DNA from: JANNFX01 sp031380225
GTDB taxonomy: Bacteria; Pseudomonadota; Alphaproteobacteria; Rhizobiales; Hyphomicrobiaceae
Reading direction: 5' to 3'
Assembly: GCA_031380225.1 (NCBI GenBank)
Contig: JANNFX010000159.1
Coordinates: forward strand, 1-11,631
Length of the DNA: 11,631 nucleotides
Both the position numbers and the translations under genes were made by a program. Numbering within the stretch: position 1 is the stretch's first letter; each line of letters opens with the position of its first letter. Shown piece by piece: positions 1 through 5,680 of this stretch. The notes beneath the pieces are model-generated. The model did no database searches. It was not told the origin of the DNA and saw only the letters and a list, made by a program, of their open reading frames with translations.

Positions 1-24
1 GTCGACGTTTCGAGGCTGGTCCAT
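1..24 (-). CDS. 5' end of an unidentified gene downstream of serS, cut by the window edge
   Basis: Only eight codons are visible, reading M-D-Q-P-R-N-V-D. An AGGAG Shine-Dalgarno (positions 36-32 on the minus strand) stands 7 nt before the ATG, and the ATG lies 18 nt past the serS stop. This is the layout of a following gene in the same transcript. In many rhizobia serS is followed by surE, but SurE normally begins with a conserved M-R-I-L-V-T-N-D-D stretch, which these residues do not match. If it is a gene, it is probably something else or has an unusual N-terminus. Eight codons cannot identify the product. Confidence 0.4.
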
Positions 25-42
25 GGCCCTGCTCCTGGCGAT

Positions 43-1329
43 TCACGCCAGCGGTGAGATCCGCGTCGCCCCGCCCATGTAGGGCTGCAACACCGACGGC
101 ACGCCGACCGACCCGTCGGCGTTCTGGTAGTTCTCCAGCACCGCGACCAGCGCGCGGCCGACCGCCACGCCGGAGCCGTTCAGCGTGTGCAGCGGCTCGG
201 GCTTGCCCGTATCGGGATTGCGCCAGCGGGCCTGCATGCGGCGGGCCTGGAAGGCCTCGCAGTTGCTGCAGGAGGAGATCTCGCGGTACTTCAGCTGCGA
301 GGGCAGCCACACCTCGAGGTCGTAGGTCTTGGCGCTGGCGAAGCCGACGTCGCCGGCGCACAGCGCCATCACGCGATACGGCAATTCGAGCGCGCGCAGC
401 ACCGCTTCCGCATGCGACGTGAGCAGTTCCAGGTTGGCATACGAATCGGCCGGCTTCGAGAGGATCACCAGTTCGACCTTGTCGAACTGGTGCTGGCGAA
501 TCATGCCGCGCGTGTCGCGGCCATAGGCGCCGGCCTCGGAGCGGAAGCACGGCGTATGCGCGACGTAGCGGCGCGGCAGCTCTTCGGCCGCGAGGATCTG
601 CTCGCGCGCCATGTTGGTGACCGGCACTTCGGCGGTGGGGATGAGGAAGAGCTCTTGCGCGCCGGCGGTCTTGAATGCGTCGTCCTCGAACTTCGGCAGC
701 TGCCCGGTGCCCATCATCGCGGCGCGGTTGACGAGGTACGGCGGCAGAATCTCCTCGTAGCCGCGCGCGGTGTGCTGGTCGATCATGAAGGTCGCCAGCG
801 CCCGTTCCATCCGCGCGAGGCCCCCTTTGAGGAACGCGAACCGGCTGCCCGACACCTTCGCCGCCCGCTCGAAGTCGAGCAGCCCCAGCTTCTCGCCGAT
901 TTCGAAGTGCTGCTTCGGCGCGAAACCCAACTTCGGCGGCGTGCCCACTTTGCGCACTTCTGTATTGCCAGTCTCATCGCGGCCATCGGGAACGTCATCG
1001 CGCGGCGTATTGGGGATGACCGACAGCACCTTCTCAATGTCGGCGTCGATCTGACGTTCTTGCTCCTCACCCTTGGCGATGATGTCTTTGGCTGCGGCAA
1101 CGTCGGCCATAAGTTTGGCGGCGGTGGCTTCATCTTTTGCCGCTTTGGCCTTGCCAATGTCTTTCGACGCCGTATTGCGCAGACTCTGAGCGTCTTGCAG
1201 TTTGATCAGAATGGCGCGGCGCTGTTCGTCGAGCGCCAAAATTGCAGCCGATTGTGCAGGCAGCCCCCGGCGCTCCAAGCCCTTGTCGAAGGCCTCAGGA
1301 TTTTCGCGGATCCATTTGATGTCGTACAC
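43..1329 (-). CDS. serS: Seryl-tRNA synthetase (SerRS)
   Basis: This cytoplasmic class II aminoacyl-tRNA synthetase charges tRNA-Ser (and tRNA-Sec where present) with serine using ATP. The protein has 428 residues, the usual family length. Residues 1-110 are the N-terminal tRNA-binding domain with the long, charged, Ala/Lys/Glu-rich coiled-coil arm (about 30-105). The class II core follows: the T232-A233-E234 serine-binding loop, motif 2 from F262-R263-S264-E265 to about E286, and motif 3 around G385-S386-G387 with the class-defining arginine in G391-R392. The start is GTG at 1329: an AGAAGG Shine-Dalgarno lies 8 nt upstream, the product begins MYDIKWIREN as in alphaproteobacterial SerRS, and the nearest upstream ATG is out of frame. 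Codon use is split. Third-position GC counted by hand is about 276 of 300 codons (92%) for the 3' part (positions 61-960) and about 78 of 120 (65%) for the 5' part (961-1320); the latter resembles the other genes here. Confidence 0.98.
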   Translation of the reverse strand: MYDIKWIRENPEAFDKGLERRGLPAQSAAILALDEQRRAILIKLQDAQSLRNTASKDIGKAKAAKDEATAAKLMADVAAAKDIIAKGEEQERQIDADIEKVLSVIPNTPRDDVPDGRDETGNTEVRKVGTPPKLGFAPKQHFEIGEKLGLLDFERAAKVSGSRFAFLKGGLARMERALATFMIDQHTARGYEEILPPYLVNRAAMMGTGQLPKFEDDAFKTAGAQELFLIPTAEVPVTNMAREQILAAEELPRRYVAHTPCFRSEAGAYGRDTRGMIRQHQFDKVELVILSKPADSYANLELLTSHAEAVLRALELPYRVMALCAGDVGFASAKTYDLEVWLPSQLKYREISSCSNCEAFQARRMQARWRNPDTGKPEPLHTLNGSGVAVGRALVAVLENYQNADGSVGVPSVLQPYMGGATRISPLA

Positions 1330-1337
1330 AGTGTCTG

Positions 1338-1343
1338 CCTTCT
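1338..1343 (-). promoter_or_regulatory. Ribosome binding site that fixes the GTG start of serS
   Basis: The minus strand reads AGAAGG, 8 nt before the GTG at 1329. An ATG slightly further upstream is in another frame, so this site decides the start. Confidence 0.7.
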
Positions 1344-1562
1344 GATTTGCATAATGAACCGCCCGTTTAATTCGAGCCCGGGCAATGGTCTAGTGATTTG
1401 TCGGCTGATCCGGGTTCATTCCTCGTTCAACGGCATTTTTTGGGTTTGCGGCTGCCTCGACATCGCAAATTCAATCTCTATTTCCATTCCGCCGAGTAAC
1501 CCAACACTTTGCTTCAACGATTAAGATTTACGTGTTGCAGTGCGTAGTCGCGGGTCCAATAC

Positions 1563-1575
1563 GGGGTCAGACCCC
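1563..1575. repeat. Perfect 13-nt palindrome GGGGTC-A-GACCCC
   Basis: Six-base arms flank a single A. The palindrome sits directly at the left edge of the larger composite repeat. Short GGGGTC/GACCCC palindromes occur as dispersed repeats in many proteobacterial genomes, so this is probably a fragment of such an element. It also overlaps the outermost bases of the 45-nt left arm of the larger repeat. Confidence 0.5.
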
Positions 1576-1740
1576 AACAATCACAATTGTCATCCCGGGG
1601 CTTGTCCCCGGGACCCATTCAACAACGAAGTCTGATGTGAAAATTTCCGCGCCGTTATCTCAGCGCATTCAACTTCGTTCCGCGCCTGCTGCACCATGGG
1701 TCCCGGCAATAAATGCCAGGATGACAATTGTGGGTGTTGG
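1574..1740. repeat. 167-bp composite palindromic intergenic repeat
   Basis: The two 45-nt ends (1574-1618 and 1696-1740) are inverted copies matching at 36 of 45 positions by hand comparison. The outer blocks around CACAATTGTCATCC and the inner CCGGGACCCAT ends are identical. The left arm is itself an 8-bp hairpin (TCCCGGGG and CCCCGGGA around loop CTTGT, 1593-1613). A smaller inverted pair, AACGAAG (1624-1630) and CTTCGTT (1673-1679), is nested inside. Sequences of the form GTCATCCCGGG...CCCGGGACCCAT are typical of dispersed non-coding palindromes in Alphaproteobacteria. No coding capacity or target-site duplication is evident. The family assignment is from memory of the pattern, not from a search. 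Confidence 0.75.
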
Positions 1741-1778
1741 TGCGCCGAGCCTGGAGACTATGGATCCACCGCTAATCA

Positions 1779-1830
1779 GGGGACACGTCGCAGAATGCAA
1801 GTGACCGGCGCGCGCTCGGCACATGTCCCC
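1779..1830. repeat. Small inverted repeat, GGGGACACGT / ACATGTCCCC
   Basis: The arms 1779-1788 and 1821-1830 pair at 9 of 10 positions and enclose 32 bases. The repeat lies 31 bp past the stop of the 85-codon gene. As an RNA it could act as a 3' structure for that gene, but no T-run follows on either strand, so I do not call a terminator. It may be a relic of the same dispersed repeats seen just to the left. Confidence 0.4.
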
Positions 1831-1861
1831 GTTCGAAGCGGGCAACTTGATCGTACATGCA

Positions 1862-2119
1862 CTAGCTTTCGTCCGCGCCATCCGCGGCCTCCAGGAATGC
1901 AATGGTTGAGGCGACATGAGCTAACAAAAAGTCTATGTCAGCATCGCCGGCGCCATCGTCCTCGAGCATCAGGCTCTTCGTATCCTGAACCGCATCTGCG
2001 GGTATTTGGCTGATCCAGCGATTGACCGATGAAACCGGCCACACATCGCGGTCACTTTCGGACGCCGCATCGTGGAGCTTTTCCAACGCCGCGATGACCT
2101 GTAGAATCTTGCTGCCCAT
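1862..2119 (-). CDS. Small acidic protein of unknown function (85 aa)
   Basis: I do not recognise this protein. The ATG at 2119 has a full AGGAGG Shine-Dalgarno 5 nt upstream, which is the main reason to accept it and to reject the longer in-frame start at 2227. The product looks soluble: an amphipathic N-terminal helix (MGSKILQVIAALEKLHDAA), a central D-V-W-P-V-S-S-V-N-R-W-I segment, an acidic turn (E-D-D-G-A-G-D-A-D), and a final hydrophobic helix ending in E-A-A-D-G-A-D-E-S. There is no signal peptide, membrane segment or metal-binding motif. It stands alone between a repeat-filled spacer and the divergently transcribed membrane-protein gene, so context gives no function. It could still be a chance frame, but the ribosome binding site and protein-like composition argue against that. 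Confidence 0.6.
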   Translation of the reverse strand: MGSKILQVIAALEKLHDAASESDRDVWPVSSVNRWISQIPADAVQDTKSLMLEDDGAGDADIDFLLAHVASTIAFLEAADGADES

Positions 2120-2124
2120 CCACC

Positions 2125-2130
2125 CCTCCT
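2125..2130 (-). promoter_or_regulatory. Strong Shine-Dalgarno (AGGAGG) of the 85-codon gene
   Basis: The minus strand reads AGGAGGGGTGG followed at once by ATG, leaving 5 nt between AGGAGG and the start codon. It is the best anti-SD match noted next to any start in the window and selects 2119 as the start. Confidence 0.65.
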
Positions 2131-2390
2131 GCCTCAACCTGCCGAGCTTGCCACTTTTCGATAGCGACCAGCAAGATGCCGCCGCGGCGCCGCAATGTTG
2201 CTTGAATGGCGCCGCGAGCCAAGCCAACTGGCGACAAGAACGCTCCCTACCACTTGAGGTGGATCACGGAGGGGCAACCGTCAGAATTTAGCGGCGTACT
2301 TGGTAAGATCGATCGAATGAGAGGCAGCGGGTTAGCGCCTCTCTCAGCCGGTTTGTGGTCCGGGTCGCCTTGTGTTGGCAGGGCATAACT

Positions 2391-4910
2391 ATGTCGTATG
2401 GGTCAGACACCTATCGCACGCGCACCATGACGGGGCGCACGCGGACCGGATCTCAGTTGTTTGGGGCAGGCGGTGGCAATGGCGATACGAGCGGGCGCGA
2501 TGTACCCTCCCGGCCACCACGCGATACTAAAAAACTGTTCTTAGTGATCGGCCTCGGCACGCTGTCGTGGGTCGCGACCTATGTCGGCATGCTGGAATTG
2601 ATCCAGGCTAACATGGGCGATCTGCCCATACTGCATAAGATCATCGTCGGCTTTTCGGTCGCCATGCTGATGACCATGATTATCTGGTTGCTCGACCAGA
2701 TGTTCGCGCCAATTGGAACGTGGACGCGTCTCAGTTACATCGCTGGCTACATGTTCCTGACGCTGATTTCGGTCGGCTTCAGTTTTGGTTTCTATTGGAA
2801 AGTGCTCGAAAGCCGCTCGGAAAGCGGCCGTTCGGCAGAATCGGCCGTCAGCCAAGTGCAGAACTCGTTGCACGGCGCCGCGACGCGGCTTGAGCAGCTC
2901 GATGCAACGTTAGTACAACTCGCAGCCCTGTCACATTCCAAGGCCGAACTTGAGCGCGCCAAGGGGACCTCTTGCCCTAATAGCAAACCGGGGGATGGTC
3001 CGCGCCGCCGAATGCGCGAAGACGATGCCTCGCGCTTTGGCTATGCATCAGAATTCGTCAAGGGCCGTGTTGGCTCGGTCAAAACGGAATTAGGCGCGCT
3101 TGACGGCGATCTAGCAAAAATCGTCGCGAAGGATGCGTCTTTGATCGATCCGGTGTCTGGCACCCGCAATGAATTCATGAAGGCGCTCGGCCGCAAGCTT
3201 GAAATGACGGTGACCGGCTTCAATGCCTTCCGCACCGATCCGCAATTGAAGACGCTGCGCACCGACCTTGCCGATCGCGGCGAGAAGGTGACGTTTGGTG
3301 ATCCGAAGAGCGGCGGCTTCGTCTGCCCCGATCCGCAGTTGCAACAGGCGTTGCGCGGTGCTGTCAAAGCCATCGACCAGCTGCCGGAACTTGAAAAGCC
3401 GGCCATCGCCGCTGTCGAAGGTTCGGAAGCGACCATCGAAGCCTTCCGCCGTTTGACGACTACGCTTGCAGGCGCAATGGCGTTCAAGTTGCCGCCATCG
3501 GCCGACGAACTGCGGATGCTGCAACAGAAGGCTGTACAGTCAGTCGAGGGCGGTGCCGCGGCACAGCGCGCGCTGTCTCAAGAAGCGGCTGGATTGTCGA
3601 AACGCGATTACGTGCCGCTTGGCGTGGCGCTGTTCGTTGACTTGTGCTTGCTGCTGGTTTCCATCGGCCGCCCGGTCAACCGCTTGCATGGCTTGGTGCC
3701 AAAAATGCGCGACGCCGAACAGGGTCCCGTCATCGAAATCTTGTCGCGCTTCAACGATATCCATCGCGATAAAGAAGTGCGCGAGAGCTTCGAACTGTTC
3801 CGTCATGTCGTGTTTGACTTGAATGGTGAATACTATGTCGCTGTGCCGCTCGATGCGCCGCCGCGGCTCAATCCGCATGAGCGGGAAGAGCTGCGTGTTG
3901 AAGCGCAGATTCTCGGCAATTTGTTTGCGAGCTTCGAAAAGGAAGGCATCTTCTCACGCACGTGGTTGCCACTGACGCGCCGTGTGCAGGGTAAGTTGCG
4001 CCGTCAGGGCTCGAAGTTTGCCGAGGCGGAAGCGTTCCGCGTCTACCGGTTCCGTAAGGGCGCCTGGTCGGAAATCATCCTCGGCGCCGTTATGGGGGCC
4101 GCACGGCGCGCGGAAGATGAGATGCAGCGTCGCGAGGACAATGACATTGCAACGGGGCGTGTGACAGCGGCCCGGTCCGCGAGTGACGAGCCGGCGCTCA
4201 CTATTCCGCGCGAACGCGAGCAGGCGCCACCTGTGACGCTATCGACTTACCGTCGCCCGGCGCCAACGCAGCGTGAGGCTGTCGCGAATCAAACCATGGC
4301 AGCGGCCAATCCAACGGCGGCTCCGACTTACCAAACAGCAGCGGCCAACTATCAGACAGCCGCTCAGGGCGACGACGTCTCGGCCGCATACGGCAAGTAT
4401 GCGCGCTACAACCCACCTCATCCGCGCGGCGCTACTGAGTCAACGAAGCCCGGGTTTGCGTCGGCCAATAGCAATACTGCGCCGTCGGCCCGTCGCGAAC
4501 GCGCCGTCGCTGATGATTCAGTACCAGCCGGCGCCAGCGAAGCGCTGGTTGCCTTTGGCAAGGAAGCCGCAGCATTGGCCATGCCACGTCCTGCCGAAAC
4601 GGTTGTGGTTCTGCGCCGCGAAACGGCGTCCTTCACGTTGCCATTAAGTGACAGCGAAATACCGGCCCAAATCATGGACCGGGTCGGTCAGGCGATGTCA
4701 AAGCCGGCGGTTGCAACCAACCTTGACCTCGATGGACCGGCTCACGGAATGGCGCAGATCGAAGCCCAGGTCGGCCCGTATGTCGCTGAAAACGATTTCG
4801 AAATCGAGGTCGATGACGACAACGAACCGGTCATCGATCTCGATACGGATCCGGCGACAGCGGATGCCATCGCCATGGCAGGCCGCCTGCGTCCGGTCCG
4901 TGCCGGGTAA
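2391..4910 (+). CDS. Four-helix membrane protein with large periplasmic and cytoplasmic domains, unknown function
   Basis: I do not recognise the family. With the ATG at 2391 the protein has 839 residues; an in-frame start at 2355 would add 12 unconvincing residues. The Arg/Thr/Gly-rich N-terminus (1-47) precedes three close hydrophobic helices at about 48-70, 82-101 and 115-136. A 270-residue, mainly helical region (137-407) follows, then a fourth helix at 408-426. Positive residues (R-P-P-R-D-T-K-K, and R-P-V-N-R after helix 4) predict both ends in the cytoplasm and 137-407 in the periplasm. That loop has only two cysteines, C195 and C312, which could form a disulfide. Residues 430-590 form a charged, probably folded cytoplasmic domain. 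Residues 590-720 are a low-complexity Ala/Thr/Gln/Pro linker with Y-Q-T-A-A type repeats, and the end is acidic (about 802-822). The topology recalls DUF4407-like proteins, but I see no sequence signature to assign it. The 202-codon gene follows after 144 bp. Confidence 0.85.
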   Translation: MSYGSDTYRTRTMTGRTRTGSQLFGAGGGNGDTSGRDVPSRPPRDTKKLFLVIGLGTLSWVATYVGMLELIQANMGDLPILHKIIVGFSVAMLMTMIIWLLDQMFAPIGTWTRLSYIAGYMFLTLISVGFSFGFYWKVLESRSESGRSAESAVSQVQNSLHGAATRLEQLDATLVQLAALSHSKAELERAKGTSCPNSKPGDGPRRRMREDDASRFGYASEFVKGRVGSVKTELGALDGDLAKIVAKDASLIDPVSGTRNEFMKALGRKLEMTVTGFNAFRTDPQLKTLRTDLADRGEKVTFGDPKSGGFVCPDPQLQQALRGAVKAIDQLPELEKPAIAAVEGSEATIEAFRRLTTTLAGAMAFKLPPSADELRMLQQKAVQSVEGGAAAQRALSQEAAGLSKRDYVPLGVALFVDLCLLLVSIGRPVNRLHGLVPKMRDAEQGPVIEILSRFNDIHRDKEVRESFELFRHVVFDLNGEYYVAVPLDAPPRLNPHEREELRVEAQILGNLFASFEKEGIFSRTWLPLTRRVQGKLRRQGSKFAEAEAFRVYRFRKGAWSEIILGAVMGAARRAEDEMQRREDNDIATGRVTAARSASDEPALTIPREREQAPPVTLSTYRRPAPTQREAVANQTMAAANPTAAPTYQTAAANYQTAAQGDDVSAAYGKYARYNPPHPRGATESTKPGFASANSNTAPSARRERAVADDSVPAGASEALVAFGKEAAALAMPRPAETVVVLRRETASFTLPLSDSEIPAQIMDRVGQAMSKPAVATNLDLDGPAHGMAQIEAQVGPYVAENDFEIEVDDDNEPVIDLDTDPATADAIAMAGRLRPVRAG

Positions 4911-5054
4911 GTTTGGGGTCGCAACGCCGGGCCAGCGCTGGATCATTTTCAACCGCGGCTCAACCGTTGCTTAACTGTCTTGCTGTCTACTCAGCCTCAA
5001 CAACAAGTCACGGCGCATTTGCCCATAAGACCGTGACGGCTAAGGACCCTACCA

Positions 5055-5663
5055 ATGCGCTCAACTGCTCCTCGTATGCATGTTGTCAAGAAAGAGGACA
5101 AAGAAGCGAAGGTTCGAGAATTTATTCGCCAAGAAATGGCAGCCGCCATTGCCGACGGTGGGGCTTTAGGCCCGTATTTGTTGATGGCGCTGTCGGAAAA
5201 CAGTCCGGTTGCGCGAGCATTAGCGGGTCTCGCGGGCGAACTCGAAAGCGCCGGCATCGCTGTCCGCGCCGTTTTCGCCGAGAGCAGCACGGCAACAGAG
5301 ACCGTCACCGAAGTTGCCAAGGGCTTAGAGAGGGTCGCGATCGCACGTCAGGCTGCGGATCCGCGCCTGTTGGACGCCCATGAGCAGCTTATTCTAAGTG
5401 ATACCAGTGTCTGGACCGGCGATTGCATGCGCCGCGATCCGTCAAAACGCGATGCTTACGAATCGCACGCGAACGGCACCCCCGAAACAGTCGTTTGGGC
5501 GAAGCGGTCATTCGATCAGTTCTGGTCAAAGGCAAAACCCATTCGCCTTGGAATGCCGCACACCACGGCTCCAGCCGGGGCCAGCGAAGTTGTACCTGGC
5601 GAGGGTGGCCTGGCTGTTAACGGTGGAGATTTCACACCCGCAGTCGGCGCGACGCGGCACTGA
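5055..5663 (+). CDS. Conserved-looking soluble protein with a degenerate phospholipase D (HKD)-like motif
   Basis: The protein has 202 residues; the ATG at 5055 has AAGGA 8 nt upstream. There is no signal peptide or membrane helix. A charged N-terminal helix (residues 10-32) is followed by an L-A-G-E-L-E-S-A-G-I-A-V-R-A-V-F-A segment (58-74), which resembles the helix-strand unit preceding the active site of PLD-family enzymes. Next comes H109-x-Q111-x4-D116-x5-G122-D-x-M. The family motif is H-x-K-x4-D-x6-G-S-x-N, so here the lysine is glutamine, the spacer is one residue shorter and the GSxN end has changed. The following R-R-D-P-S-K-R-D-A-Y-E and R-S-F-D-Q-F-W-S-K-A-K-P-I (151-163) also fit the end of a PLD domain. 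The family link is my inference; if right, the protein is probably catalytically inactive or altered. Residues 170-202 look disordered. It probably shares a transcript with the membrane protein upstream. Confidence 0.85.
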   Translation: MRSTAPRMHVVKKEDKEAKVREFIRQEMAAAIADGGALGPYLLMALSENSPVARALAGLAGELESAGIAVRAVFAESSTATETVTEVAKGLERVAIARQAADPRLLDAHEQLILSDTSVWTGDCMRRDPSKRDAYESHANGTPETVVWAKRSFDQFWSKAKPIRLGMPHTTAPAGASEVVPGEGGLAVNGGDFTPAVGATRH

Positions 5664-5680
5664 TTGGCGCTGGTCGCAAA

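Larger units (their letters stand above)
1330..1861. other. Gene-free stretch between serS and the 85-codon orphan gene
   Basis: No reading frame here looks like a protein. The part next to serS (about 1330-1500) is its leader and must contain its promoter; I could not pick out convincing -35 and -10 boxes. From 1563 to 1830 the sequence is dominated by inverted repeats, annotated separately. The rest, including 1741-1778 and 1831-1861, shows nothing I can name. Confidence 0.6.

Noticed and set aside
187..1524. A 445-codon open frame on the plus strand, antisense to nearly all of serS
   Set aside because: Its codons are in exact register with serS codons, and the near absence of serS codons ending in A or T removes stops from the opposite strand. 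The product is Arg/His/Gly/Leu-rich and unlike a real protein.
1696..2013. Plus-strand frame of 105 codons through the composite repeat and the orphan gene
   Set aside because: It starts inside the inverted repeat, reads the orphan gene backwards and is rich in Arg, Pro and His; it is better explained as a shadow.
2319..2343. GAGAGGC / GCCTCTC hairpin (7-bp stem) about 50 bp before the membrane-protein start
   Set aside because: A 7-bp stem with an 11-nt loop and no T-run is expected by chance in a 270-bp leader; too weak to call a terminator or regulatory element.
3041..3524. Two open frames of 137-148 codons on the minus strand inside the membrane-protein gene
   Set aside because: They lie wholly within a convincing gene, have no ribosome binding sites I could see and show biased, non-protein-like composition.
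5007..5037. GTCACGG / CCGTGAC inverted repeat just before the ribosome binding site of the 202-codon gene
   Set aside because: The stem is 7 bp with a 17-nt loop and no T-run. It could be a regulator site or chance; nothing else in the sequence supports a function.
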